The translations under genes and the position numbers were made by a program. 64,000 bases of DNA, taken from the NCBI GenBank assembly GCA_030770425.1, contig JASJFT010000024.1, forward strand, positions 270,906 to 334,905. The letters run 5' to 3'. The notes below the pieces were generated by a model, which did not search any database, was not told the DNA's origin, and saw only the letters and a list, made by a program, of their open reading frames with translations. Positions 24,366-37,231 of this stretch are shown one piece after another. The number at the start of each line of letters is the position of its first letter. The first letter of the stretch is position 1. This DNA is from Darksidea phi. Taxonomy: Eukaryota; Ascomycota; Dothideomycetes; Pleosporales; Lentitheciaceae.

Positions 24366-25623
24366 ATGTCCAGCCAAGCCCCCCACCCCGCCCTGCTCAT
24401 CCCGGGCCCCATTGAGTTCGACGATGAGGTTTTGCAGTCCATGAGCCATTATAGGTATGCATCCGTGCTTGTTCAGGTGCAGACGACGCCGACGCTAACC
24501 TCCGCAGCGAATCCCACGTCGGCCAACCGTTCGTGAACACATTCAGTGAGGTGCTGTCCAACCTGCGCAAGCTCTTCCAGTCCACCGACCCCGCCGCGCA
24601 GCCCTTCGTCATCTCCGGCTCCGGCACATTGGGTTGGGATCAAGTCGCCGCAAATCTTGCTGAACCTGGTGACGAAGTGCTAGTCCTGCACACTGGGTAC
24701 TTTGCCGACTCATTCGCCGACTGCTTTGAGACATATCGTGTCAAGGCTACCCAGCTCAAGGCCCCAATCGGCGACCGTCCACAGCTCGATGAGGTCGAGG
24801 CTGCGCTAAAAGAGAAGCAGTACAAGATCTTGACCGTTACACACGTGGACACGAGTACGGGTGTGCTGAGCGAGATCAAGGCGCTCAGTGAGCTCGTGCA
24901 CAGAGTCAGCCCGGAGACGTTAGTCGTCGTCGATGGCGTCTGCAGTGTTGGGTCCGAAGAGATTCGCTTCGATGACTGGAAGCTCGACGTTGTCCTCACG
25001 GCATCGCAGAAGGGCATCGGTTGCCCGGCTGGTCTTAGCATTCTCATGGTCTCTGGTCGCGCCATCGAGAGGTTCAAGGCGCGGAAGACCCGACCTACTT
25101 CCTACTTCGGCTCTTGGAAGAACTGGTTACCAAGTATGTCTGGTTCTGTATCAGCTGTCCCATAATGCTAACCACCGTCGCAGTCATGCAAAATTACGAG
25201 GCGGGGAAAGCTTCTTACTTTGCCACTCCCTCTCCCCAACTCATCCACGCGCTCGACACCGCCCTCAAGCAGATTCTCTCCCGCCCCGTCGACCAGTACT
25301 TTGCCGCACACAAGGCCGCATCGCAAAGGGTCAAGAAGGCTGTCGCAGACTTTGGTCTCAAGCAGCTTGCAACCAAGCCTGAGAACCAAGCCAACGGCAT
25401 GACTGCCATATACCTACCCGAAGGCATCACCCCTCCTGACGTCATCCCGAGCTTGCTGAAGAAGGGTGTCATTTTCGCTGGTGGTCTACACAAGGAAATT
25501 GCGTCCAAGTACATTCGATTTGGTCACATGGGCGTTAGCGTCACGGATCCGAACCGACCTGATATTACCAAGGCTATTGAGTCACTAAAGGAATCGTTGG
25601 CTGAAGTAGGATACAGGCCATAG
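24366..25623 (+). CDS. AGX1: Alanine-glyoxylate aminotransferase (AGT/AGX1 family)
   Basis: Three exons: 24366..24454, 24508..25133, 25184..25623; 384 aa from the ATG (MSSQAPHPALLIPGPIEF). It is a fold-type I, class V PLP enzyme. Visible motifs: GPIEFDDEVLQSMSHYSESHVG at the N-terminus (split by intron 1), SGSGTLGWDQVAANL (PLP phosphate region), VVVDGVCSVGSEEI (the Asp that contacts the PLP pyridine nitrogen), and TASQKGIGCPAGLS with the Schiff-base Lys. It converts glyoxylate and alanine to glycine and pyruvate. The C-terminus EVGYRP is not a peroxisomal PTS1. An in-frame, ATG-less upstream extension looks like a mitochondrial targeting peptide, so a second, longer form may be made. Confidence 0.92.
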
Positions 25624-26556
25624 ATTCTAAGATAAAAGAGGGGGGGGGCGGGGGGCCGGGGCAAGAGTGTATCATAGAGACGAAATAGACACTGGTGGGA
25701 GTGAAGAATAGGGTATAATCGGTGGCACTGTGATAGACCATTTGCTGTAACAGCAATTTACAAACATAGATGTCGGTGAGATCATCCAACGTTTGATCGG
25801 GGATAGCAGAGAGTCGCGTTAGGCGATGTGTAATCGACGCCGTGACAATCTAAGTTCTAGGCACTGACTGACTACATCAAAGCTATTTCTTCAGATTTTT
25901 ATAGTGAGAGTCTCTTTTGTAAGGTCCGCACGAAACACAGTAGCAGTTTTCACAGAGTAGAGGTCCTCTACCCGCACCTTATACACGATAACATCAATGG
26001 CTATAGCGAAAGAGGATTTTATCATTTCGCTAGACTTGCTATGAAGCCCCCTTATACTTCGATGTGCACCATTCATCCCTTTTAGGCAGGTCGTTTACCT
26101 AGCTTGCTTATCTGCCTTCAGTAACCTCGACACCACCACGCGACCTACCGCCCGGCCACCTGCCCAAATCGACTGCTCCGAATCCTCCCGCGAATCACCA
26201 TCTCCAAGATGTTCGGGTTTAGAAATTGCGACGCCGGATCCATGGCGATCTCCCGGGCAAGGTAATTGGTAGGGCCGGCAAATGCATATCGATCTGGAAG
26301 GAATTAAGAGTCTGCACTTTCGAACGCTTGGCTTCTTCCCTTTGCAGACGGTAGCAATACAGCATCCGAGCCGCTCTTCACAATAATTTAGGTTGAATAC
26401 GTTGTATGACCTGGCTTATCTAGTTGAGTTGGCAAGTGGATGTATAAAGTGATGGGAATAACTCATTAGACAGTAATGCTTTGGTTCCTGGGTAGCTCAC
26501 TGTCAGTCCGTTGTTCGTACCAAGCACCTTTTCGGCACCAGTGGCTTCATATCAAG
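25624..26556. other. Intergenic with dispersed repeat and possible exon relic
   Basis: Holds a G-run just after the stop (25640-25657), one copy of a dispersed repeat (25893-26005), and on the minus strand at 26300..26145 a short open stretch (DRYAFAGPTNYLAREIAMDP onward) preceded by a splice-acceptor-like CCTTCCAG. The latter may be the last exon of a lost gene; the family was not recognised. Confidence 0.4.
25893..26005 (-). repeat. Dispersed repeat, copy A
   Basis: About 113 bp that matches 45102-45217 in opposite orientation. The shared core includes AAGGTCCGCACGAAACACAG and a CCTTATACA-GATAA segment, with scattered substitutions and short indels. It contains no coding signal and could be a miniature inverted-repeat-type element. 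Confidence 0.7.
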
Positions 26557-27901
26557 ATGCGTTATTCACTGTGTATAGCTGCTCTTGCAGTAACAATACT
26601 GGCCCTACCTACGCAGGATGTAGACGTTCAGGAGGAATTATTTACCATCGAACTAGTAGGCGGTGAAAGACGACAAGTAACTGAAGCTCAAAAGTTTGCG
26701 CTGAAGGCCGTGAGTAGATCTCCATGACATACATCAGAGCTAATTGCACATATACTTAAGTATACTTAGGAGGGAACGAACTTCTTCGATGTGACCGAAT
26801 ATCTCGACTTCACACCCTCATCCCTCGCTAGACGCCAGGCCGTAACCTACCCAACAACCCTGACCCAAGGCACATCGGTCCGATCACTTACCGCCAAGCT
26901 AAGCTCCTCCAACCTACAATCCAATCTTCGGCCCTTCACTGAGTTCAATAATCGCTACTACCGCGCCTCAACCGGCAAGCAGTCTTCCGACTGGTTGCTC
27001 GAGAAGATAAAGACCTATATCCCGGCCGGCTCAGTAGCGACTGCGAGTCAGTTCACTCACTCTTTCTCACAGAGCAGTATCATTGCGAAGATTCCGGGGA
27101 AGGGGAGTAAGACGATTGTAGTGGGTGCACACCAGGATAGTATCAATGGAAATAGCCCGACGAGTGGACGGGCGCCTGGCGCTGGTATGTTGCCATTCAT
27201 TCTTCTATGCCTGGGGTCTAGGACAAGAGGCGGATGAGAAGTAGGGATTTAGAAATGGAGAAGGCTAATGAAGGCCACCAGATGACAATGGCTCTGGCAC
27301 CGTAACCATCCTCGAAGCCTTCCGGGCCCTCCTTACTAACAGCACCATTGCCTTGGGCGGCGCTGCCCAGACCATCGAATTCCACTGGTATGCCGGTGAA
27401 GAAGGAGGCCTTCTGGGCTCCCAGGCTATCTTTAGCTCCTACTCAAGCTCTGGTCGCAACGTCGCTGCGATGTACGCTCCCTCCCGCCCTTACCCCGTTG
27501 CCTCGATTTCACCTCACCAACACCCACTGATTATTGTTAGGCTTAACCAAGACATGACCGGCTACACCGCAGGCTACACCTCGCGCGGTCTAACTCCCAA
27601 GTTCGGCGTCATCACCGACAACGTCAATGCCGCGCTCACCGCCTTCACGAAGCGCGTCATCTCTGCGTACACAATCAGAGCGTACGAAGAAGACGAGTGC
27701 GGATATGCATGCAGTGATCATGCAAGTGCGACCCGTTATGGGTTCCCTAGCGCGATGATCTTTGAGAGTGAAATGGCGTATGAAAATCCGTACATTCATA
27801 CTTCGAGCGATACCATTAGTAGGGTGGATTTTGCGCATATGGTTGAGCATGCAAAGTTGGTGGTGGGGTTCGTGGTGGAATTGAGCTTTGTGGTGCTGTA
27901 A
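26557..27901 (+). CDS. Secreted M28 leucine aminopeptidase
   Basis: Four exons: 26557..26709, 26770..27184, 27282..27471, 27541..27901; 372 aa. The ATG at 26557 gives a signal peptide ([18 protein letters not shown]); an in-frame ATG at 26476 exists but would bury it. A propeptide-like region follows. The co-catalytic zinc site of family M28 is complete: H and D in [10 protein letters not shown], the bridging D in ADDNGSGT (formed by splicing), E-E in GEEGGLLGS (catalytic base and ligand), D in LNQDMTGY (again at a splice junction), and H in PYIHTSSDT. Fungal enzymes of this type are secreted and remove N-terminal residues, often Leu, from peptides, serving nutrient release. Its 3' end lies only a few hundred bases from the AT-rich block. 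Confidence 0.9.
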
Positions 27902-28240
27902 ACCGACTGATAAGGGTCGAAGTAGGTTGGTAGGTGAGGCTACTGGGTAGTGATTAACGGACATTTAATAGCTATACGTTGCTCACTTTAACATTGCTGT
28001 TTCACGCCTTGCTCTTTCGCTTCCAAGGCCAACTTCGAAAGTCGAATGTCGTCAATTTCACATTGTGAAGATACTAGGGCACCAAGACCTTACTTAAGAG
28101 ATCAGCCTCTTAAAACGTAATCTCCAAATTTTAGGAGCACGATGTCTAGACTACCCATCCATGATAGAGAGGCAAAGAGGATATCTATAGGCTGCAAAAC
28201 CTAAGGACTGTATCCGATTTGAATATTTGCTTCGACGTAA

Positions 28241-28901
28241 ATGCTAGTACACTCTATTAAATACAACGAAACTGGGGTAATCGTATATATATGCTCCTAA
28301 GTATGCATCGCACAGCCGCTCAAACGTTGTCCAGGCGTAGATACTCTTCAATACTGTATACTTAGCGTTAGATATGCTAATTATCAAGACGTCGGTTGGC
28401 GCGATCGCCATGAAATATAGTCCATCAATAAACTAATACTATACTGGCCAGCTATACTTATATTTTACATTGAACGCGAATGTTAGTATAGTTACGTAAT
28501 ATACGTTTTCCTTTTTTTCTTTTTTTCTTTAAAAAAAGGAAAGAAAAAAGTATTGTAGAATATGAGATAGGAGGGCGGAGCTCACGACGCGCAATCGAAG
28601 GATAGGAGAGGTAATAGAATAGCCATCGGAATACTCAATCTATTAAACCATACTCTAATACTAGATAGGATAAAACGAGTATTACCGTATCGATTCTATT
28701 ATCTAAATTTTTATCAGGCTTCGGCTATAAGATACGATAGGGCAAGTAGGTATAATAACGCTAAGGTAATAAAAGGGTTATATTCGGATAGAGATAAGAC
28801 GAATTCTTAAGAAGACGTAATAGTAGGACGTAGGACTATATAGGATCCGGTATATAACCATAGCCGGGGCGATGATAATCCGGGAGTCCTCCGGTAGAAG
28901 T
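28241..28901. other. AT-rich RIP-like flank of transposon block
   Basis: Composition shifts sharply to AT. No gene can be read. It contains a pyrimidine/purine hairpin near 28505-28553 (T-rich CTTTTTTTC runs facing AAAAAAAGGAAAG). From 27902 to 28240 the spacer is of normal composition and empty. Confidence 0.6.
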
Positions 28902-29167
28902 TGTTATGGGCTAGGCTTTACCTAGCCCTAGCTAGCGTCACGCGTAGTCTACTAGGCGAGCTAATCTGCTGGGTATATAAGCAATCGAGCCAGCGGCAGG
29001 GCCTTCCCCCTATATAGCTAGTTATTCTGAGAGATTCGTTGATCAGAACAATACGTATCCTTTTGGCGCGGTTGGGTACCCGCGCCTGGGAAGAAGGATA
29101 GCCTGCGGAAGCACGCTGATGGCCGGAGCGCTAGCTACGCTTAAGTACCCCTGGTACCAGCCCGTCA
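28902..29167 (-). repeat. Solo copia-type LTR (266 bp), copy 1
   Basis: Read on the minus strand it begins TGACGGGCTGGTACCAGGGG and ends CCCATAACA, i.e. TG...CA ends. GAAGT occurs directly before (28897-28901) and again at 29170-29174, two bases past the right edge, a possible 5-bp target duplication. It shares long stretches with 60864-61018 in opposite orientation. No internal retrotransposon coding sequence adjoins it, so it is a solo LTR. It kept normal GC content between AT-rich flanks. Confidence 0.65.
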
Positions 29168-29779
29168 AAGAAGTAGGTATAATAATTATTTTCTTTTATA
29201 TATAGACTTTAAATATTTATTATTAAAGTAAATTAGTACTTTTACTTTATTTTACTTTAGAATAGTTTTTACATTATCTTTAGAAAATTATTAGTTTTTA
29301 AAAAAAAAATATAAGACTCTTTATAATTTTATAGTTAAGAACGGGTCCTATTAACTACTTAGTCGATAGACTAAGTTTTTTTAGCCTAGAATAGACCCGA
29401 TAAGACTTTATATACCTTAATTAAGCCTCTTCTATTTAATTTAGAATTACTTCGAGCTCTTAGTAACGATTTATTTCTTCTATATAATAGAATCTATTTT
29501 ACCTTCTATAATTATTCTTTTACTATATTAATACTATTAAGTTTTATAGCTAGAGTTAAGTATTATCTACTATTTATACTTACTCCTTAAAGAGAATAAC
29601 TATTATTTAGACCTATTATAAAGTATATACCCTATCGTACTAGTATCGCTAGTTGGCTATAGACGTCTTTTTTTCGTTCTATCGAAATACCGCTCTAGGG
29701 AGGATTATAGGCCGCTTCTATTCCCTCCTCTAGGAGCTTAGGCTACTACCCGGCTATTATATATTATACGTACCTTTAT

Positions 29780-30229
29780 TATTATAAACCAAATATATAC
29801 TACGGGATAGTATTAAAAGAAGCTACCCGAGATTAAACCTATTACTAGCTCTAATACGGAATACGACGACTACGACTATAGTATAAATAATAATTAGTAC
29901 GGACGACTTTACTAAGAAGTTACGTAATAGATCTATAAATCTATAAGACTTAGTAAATATAGATTTATAGAGCTATAGATCTATAGATTAGTAAATCTAC
30001 GGGAATATAGAGCTATAGATCCTATAGATTTAAGAAGACTAAATTAATATATAATAACTACGAATCTCCTAGATAGTTTTCTCTTATAGTTAATTTTCGA
30101 ATCTAGATTAATCCTAGCCTATTAACGTAATTAAACTATTACCTATTTATTCCTACTCCTTTATTCCTATCTTAAGTATAAACCCTAAACGAGGCTAAAT
30201 AATCTATCGGGCCTAGACCCCGTTTAATA
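29780..30229 (+). repeat. 5' LTR of inner element
   Basis: 450 bp; begins TATTATAAACC and ends AATA, that is TG...CA ends altered by G-to-A and C-to-T change. Differences from the right copy are transitions only in the stretches compared. Confidence 0.88.
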
Positions 30230-33200
30230 CCTTAACTATCTAATAGGTAGGAATAGCTAACTATAATAGTAGGAGAAGGAACCCGATAAAGCGAAGCGGC
30301 GTAGCCGCTAATTTAGGACGAATCCTTAGAAGTAGAAAGCTACTAGGAATTTAGTTCCCTAAAAGATAGTATAACTATAGAAAACTTTGAAAGAGTTATT
30401 AAGAATTAGTATATATTTAAGAAGAGAGAGGACGCGCTAGAAGCTTAGCTTACGGAGTTAACCGTTTAACTTTAGAAATATATAAGTAAACTATTAAAGC
30501 TTAGAGAACTAAAGAAGTTTAATAGAACTAAATTAAAACTTAGAGGATTTTTAGCTAATATAGTAATCTACTTTAACCTTAATAGAATAAAACTATCTAC
30601 TAAAAGTAATAAAGTATCGTTCGTAGTAGTTTAGTTTATAGGGAAAGTTATTACTTAGTTCGAAATATATTTAAATAAATAACTACGACTACCCGAAGTC
30701 TAATAAAGTAATAAAATAAAGACTATCTTCTTAAGTTATAAGTACTTTAAAAATAAGCTACGTATTACCTTTAGAGATATCGATTTAAAAAGATTAATAA
30801 AATAAAAAATTATATACCTTAGGTAGACGAAATCCGCTACGACCTATATATCTAAGTTTAAACAACTCGCTATAAAGATCTAATAGGAAGAGGTAGCCCT
30901 TATATTATAATACTACGAAGAACTAAAAGACTATATCCGTTATAAAATAATTCGAATAGAACGACCCTAGACTATAAGAGAACTAATTAAATAAGCTATT
31001 AAGATCGACGATAACCTCTATCTCTAGAACCTAGAAAGAAAGGGAAAGGTCGAATTCTACGAAAAGAAAAAAGAAGAAAAATATTATAGACTAGAAGCGA
31101 TAGTCCTAGGGGCTAGCTTAGAACTTAAGAAGGAGAAATAAAGCTCTAAGAAATAAGAGCTCTATAAAAAATAAGTATACTTTAAATATAAGAAGTAAGG
31201 ATATCTAATAAAAGACTATAGATTAGGCCTAAGAAAAGAAAAACCCTAATATACTTAATAGGGTAAGAAGAATAGAGTAGCTACAATATAAGAATATAAT
31301 ACTATATATTAGACGACTTATATATATAACTAGTATAAAACGTACTATAAAGCTAAGTTAAATACTAGCTATTAGTTATAGAAATAGTAAGTAGCTATAA
31401 CTCGGGAGTCTTAGAGAAGAGTTTTATTCTTATTAAAAGTATAAGAAGAAGTACCCGAGGAAGGCTTATCTACGAAGTAGGAAGACTTCGATAATACTAT
31501 AAATATACTATTATAAATAGTTAACGATAGCGATAAGTCCTTAGAACTAGAAGATAAAAACCTAGTTATATTATATAAGAATACTAGATATCTATAGATA
31601 ATTCGACTATCTAAGAAAGAAATAGGACTAGTACTAGAATATAATATAATATATACTCGAACCTTATAGTTTATAGAAAAAACTACGATACCCTTAATAA
31701 TATAAGAGATTTACGAGAAATAGTCTAGATCTTACCTAATATATCGACTATTTAAAGACTTTAAATAATAGGTCGAATAGAACTTTATTATTATAGATCT
31801 TATACTTAATTAAGAAATTTAGAAAGAAATACGGTATATTACGAAAATAGTTAATAAGGAATAACTATAGTATATAGTAATCGAATAATAGATTTCCGTA
31901 CGAATAACCTCTATAAAATATAATAATTAGAGATATAAGATCGATCTAGAAGACGACCTATAATATAAAATAAAATACCTAGTATACTTTAAGATTATAT
32001 AGATCTCGTACGTATAAAGAGAATATAGACTCTATAAGGGAGTAAAATAAAAAAATAACTACTACCTAGTAAAAGATTATAATAAAAGGATTACCTAAGT
32101 AGTTATACTAGAAGTAGTATATAGATAGTAATAATCTAAAAGTTAATAACGAAAAGGATACGTATAAATTATACTAGGATTACTTTTATCTTTAAACTAT
32201 ATCCTTAGAAGACTATAATATAAATATCTAGAGAATAAATACCCGAAGTATATCTAGACTAAGATTAATACGAAATATTAGCCTAAGAAGATAAGAATTT
32301 AAGGGATAAAAGAATAGAACTATATCTACCTTTAAGGAATCTACTAAGAAAAGAAGATTACTACCTTAATTAATAGTAGAGCTACTCGAAACTTTATTAG
32401 TAAAGACTTCGTCTAAAAGAAGAAGATTCCTTAATAAAGAAAATAATACCCTAGTATTATATATACTATTAAAGGAGAATCTTTTAATAAATCTATAATA
32501 TATAAAACCTAAGATAAACTTAGCCTATAGGAATAAGAGAAAGAAAATAAAATACTTAATATAATTAAAATATTAGACGACTAAGATATAATTTTAGGAA
32601 TACTATAGCTCTAAGAAGCTAATTCTTAGATTCGATAGACGAACTAATAAGTATTATTTCTATAATAGAATTTAGGCGTAACTTAAGAAGAAAATAATAA
32701 TATTCTAGAATAATATAAAAAATAGAAAGAATTATTTATAAAACTAGAGAAAAGCTTATCCTAGTACTAGCCCTAGAACTATATAATCCTACTATAAGAA
32801 GGGAAAACTCTAGGATTCGGACTAATCTATAAGTTAACTAAAGAAGAAGAAAAGATTATAATAAAGTACCTTAAAGATAACCTTATAAAAAGGTATATTC
32901 GATATTTAAATTTACCCGTAGGATACCTAGTTCTCTTTATACCTAAGAAGGGTACTATAGAACTACGATTATATATCGATTATTAAACGCTTAACGATAT
33001 TACTATTAAGAACTAATACCTCTTACCTCTAATATCGAAAATATAAGATTAATTAAGAAAAGTTAAATAGTTTATACGATTAGATATCTAAAACGCGTAC
33101 TACTAGATTAGAATTAAGAAAGGTAAAGAATAGAAAATAGCTTTTAGAATTAAGAAAGGACTATATAAATACTAAGTAATACCTTTTAGACTTACTAATA

Positions 33201-36200
33201 TACCTACGATATTCTAGAAACGAATTAATAATATTTTACGAAACTACCTCGATTAGTTCGTAATAATATACCTCGATAATATTCTAATTTACTTTAAAAT
33301 AGAAAAGAAATATAAAGAGTATATAAAGAAGGTTCTATAGACGCTTAAAGAAGTATAACTATATCTTTATCCGCGAAAATATAAATTCTACGTATAAGAA
33401 ATAGAGTTTCTAGGATTTATTATAAGACTAGGAGAAATTAAAGTAGACCTATAATAGATTAATAAGGTTAAAGAATAGCCTATATCTAAGAATCTTAAGG
33501 AACTATAATTATTCCTAAGATTCTATAACTTCTATCGAAAACTAATACTATAATAGAGTATAACGACGGTACCCCTTATATAACTTACTAGAAAGAACTA
33601 GCCCTTCGAATAGAAGGAAGAATACTAATAAGCCTTCGAGAAAATTAAAGAATAATTTACTAAGGAACCTATAATTAAGATATATAATTCTAAAGAACCT
33701 TCGATTATCGAGATAGATATATTAGACTATACGATAGGAGTAGTACTACTATAGAAAGATAATAAAGATAATCTTAGACTAGTATACTACTTCTTACGGA
33801 AAATATTACTAGCCGAACTTAACTATAATATCTATAATAAGAAGTTATTAGTAATTATCGAAGCTTTAAAGGAATAAAGATCTAATCTATAGGGATCTAA
33901 ATATCCTATTATAATCTATATAGATTATAAGAATCTAATAGGATTCTTAATAAATAAACCCCTAATTAGAAGATAGATATAATAGATATAAACCCTCGTA
34001 ATCTATAATATTAGGATTATATATACTAAAGGATTAGAAAATAAATAAGTAGATATACTTAGTAGAAGACCTAACTATTAAAGAATAGAGAAACCTAGTA
34101 TAGTAATCCTTAAACTATAGTTAGACGGAATAATTACTTATAATTACCTTAAGCTAGTAGGAATACGAGAAACGATACTTAAACTAGAAGGAAATAAATA
34201 GATCTAATAGATCCGTATAGCTACTATAGAAGTAATAGATAAATAAAACGAGATTTAAGAAGTAATCTAAGAGAAAGACGAAATTATTTATATATTCTAA
34301 AAAGCCTATATACCTAAGGTAATATAAAAAGAATTTATTAGATAATACTATAAGGTACTAGTATATAGATACTAAGGAGTAGAAAAAATTCTTAAATAAA
34401 TAATAAGGATATACTATTTTCTATACGTAAGATAGTTAGTTACCTAGGTACTTTTAGAATATATAGATTACTACTATAATAAGTATACTAGATATATACC
34501 CTATAGAATATTATAACTAATAGAAAATATAAAAGAACTATAAAAGATTATAACTATAGACTTTATTACGTAATTACTATATTCTAAGAAACCGATAATA
34601 GGAGTATCCTACGATACTATACTAGTAGTAGTAGATAAGTTTACGAAGTATACTTACTTTATTCTATATATAGATAAAGGAAATATAGTAGAATAACTTA
34701 TCTATATCTTACTAAGATATATATTTAGCGAATATAGAATACTAGATAAGATTATCTTAGATAGAGACGTTAAGTTTATAGTAAAGTTTTAATAAACCCT
34801 TATAACTAGACTAGAAATAAAATATAGTATATTAACCGCGTATTATCCGTAAATAGACGGACTAACGGAATAAATAAATTAAATAGTAGAATAATATCTT
34901 AGATATTATCTAAACTACCGCTAGAATAATTAGGTTATACTTTTACTTATAGTATAATTTACGTATAATAGTTCGTAATATAGTATAATAAAGATAATAC
35001 CTTTCTTTACGAATTACGAAATCGAACTAGAAATATATAAAGAACTTAGATAACTTTAGTCTTATAACTAGAATAGAGAAGAAACGGCGAAAATTATTTT
35101 ATAAATATACTAATAGCTTAAGAAAGATATAGAATTTCTTTAAAATAGGATAAGTAAGTACTATAATAAGAAGCGAAAAGAAGTACCCGCTTTTAAAGAG
35201 GGAGAAAAGGTATAGTTACTACGAAAAAATATTAAAAGTAAGTAACCTAATAATAAACTAGATTATACTAAGATCGACTCTTATAAAATCGAAAAATAAG
35301 TCTTACCTATAAACTATTAACTAAGACTACCCCTATAAATAAAAATCTATCCTACGTTTTATATTAGCTTACTAGAAAAAGTACTATAGGATACTAAACT
35401 AGTAATATACGAAGTAGATATATATAGAGAAGATAACGAAGAATAGAAAGTAGAAGAAATCCTAGATAAAAATATTAGAAATGGAAAAAACTATTATCTA
35501 ATCTAATAGTAAGAAATAGATAAGAATAGAAGACTATAGAAACGAATCTAGGAACTTAAAGATAATCTTAATTATCCTAAGAAGCTTATAGAGTACTAAA
35601 ACTATAATCCCGAAGGAAACCCGGAGATAAGATAAGTTTATTTTACAGTAAGTTAAGAAGACTAGTACTATTTATAGTATAGTACGAGGTATTTAACGAA
35701 CTAGAAAGAGCGATATTATCTATAATATTATAAGCGACGTCTAGAGCGGTTAAAGAGGCCTTTAGATCCTTCTACTATCCTAGCTACCGAAGCTCCTCCT
35801 CCTTAGTATTAAGTTTAGCCTCGAGGGTACGAGACTATCTAGCCGCCTTCTTATTAAAAAACTCTTTCTATTTCTTTAAATATTAAACCCTTACCTACGT
35901 ATTAGATAACTCTTAACTAAATTTAGCTATATAATAAAGTAGTTCCTTGTAATACTCTTTAGCTACCTATAACTAAGCTTAAAGTTTCTCTTACGAATAG
36001 TTAATAAATCGCCCTAATATATATAAGTCTATATATATAAGTTATAGTTAAAAATAAATACTTAGCTATAGAAATCCCTAATAACTAATATAAATTTCGT
36101 ATATTTATACGAATATAAGCCTCGTAGTATTTACTTTTATTAGAAGAGATAATATAGGGCGTCCCTAGCCTACTATACTAAAAATAAGAAAATATTTCGG

Positions 36201-36366
36201 AATTATTACGACTAATACGGTTAGTAAGTATAAGATATTCTTTAATTTTACGAGAAACTATAGAGGAAGAAAGGTATAACTTAAGAAGATTTCTAGCTAA
36301 TACTAATATAGCCGAGTACCGGATTCGGAACAACCTCCGAGCCGAAGGTTTAAAGAGGGGAGATAG

Positions 36367-36816
36367 TATTACGAACTAAATATATACTACGGGATAGTAC
36401 TAAGAGAAGCTATCTAAGATTAAACCTATTACTAGCTCTAATACGGAATATAACGACTACGACTATAATATAAATAATAATTAGTACGGACGGTTTTACT
36501 AAGAAGTTACGTAATAGATCTATAGATCTATAGGACTTAGTAAATATAGATCTATAGAGCTATAGATCTATAGATTAGTAGATCTACGGGAATATAGAGC
36601 TATAGATCCTATAGATCTAAGAAGACTAAATTAATATATAATAACTACGAATCTCCTAGATAGTTTTCTCTTATAGTTAATTTTCGAATCTAGATTAATC
36701 CTAGTCTATTAATATAATTAAACTATTATCTATTTATTTCTACTCCTTCGTTTCTATCTTAAGTATAAACCCTAAACGAGGCTAAATAACCTATTAGGCC
36801 CGGACTCCGTTTAATA
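36367..36816 (+). repeat. 3' LTR of inner element
   Basis: 450 bp; begins TATTACGAACT directly after the purine tract and ends AATA, followed by the TTTAT duplication. Confidence 0.88.
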
Positions 36817-36821
36817 TTTAT

Positions 36822-37231
36822 ACGGAATCCGGGTTAGGACTAATAGAATATTTATTATACTATTAGTTTCTAATAGATTAAGATTAAGTTAACGAATTCT
36901 ATTACTAGAATAACTACTTAGGAAAAGATTTAATCTTATTCGTAAATATTAGGTAAAGAACTAAAGATTAATTATAAAGAATTAAGATAAAAAATTTAAG
37001 AGATTCTCTACTCTCTTATATCTATCCTACTTTATCTTACTCTACTTACTCTATTTATTAAGATATAGATTAACTAGATTATTATTAGTTATACTCTATT
37101 TACTCTATTTACTAAGATATAGATTAACTAGATTATTATTATATAATATTAGATTACTAACTAAGCCTCTATCTTAGCTTCTAATCTTTTTAGAATACCC
37201 CGTATCTTATAGTTCGTATAGGATTATAATA
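36822..37231 (-). repeat. Left LTR of outer element (main part)
   Basis: 410 bp; the missing first 25 bp are at 29755-29779 on the far side of the inner element. Together they equal the 435-bp right LTR. This copy is RIP-mutated over its full length. Confidence 0.87.

Larger units (their letters stand above)
29780..36816 (+). mobile_element. Inner Ty3/gypsy chromovirus-like retrotransposon, RIP-inactivated
   Basis: Flanked by TTTAT duplications (29775-29779, 36817-36821) and two 450-bp LTRs; total 7037 bp. Internal sequence on the plus strand gives, in order and riddled with stops: a gag-like region (about 30350-31700), reverse transcriptase (32935-33310; FIPKKGTIELRLYIDY, TLNDITIKN, IYLDNILIYFK), RNase H (about 33720-34060; NYNIYNKKLLVIIEALKE), integrase (about 34560-35030; VVVDKFTKYTYF, DRDVKF, DGLTE) and a chromodomain-like end (about 35460-35610; KNYYLI...LKDNLNYPKKLIEY). 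A purine tract (AAAGAGGGGAGATAG) precedes the right LTR, as a polypurine tract should. The order RT-RH-IN-chromodomain marks Ty3/gypsy chromoviruses. Confidence 0.9.

Noticed and set aside
28505..28553. Pyrimidine/purine hairpin as an origin or terminator
   Set aside because: It sits in RIP-altered AT-rich sequence without an adjacent gene; simple-sequence expansion explains it.
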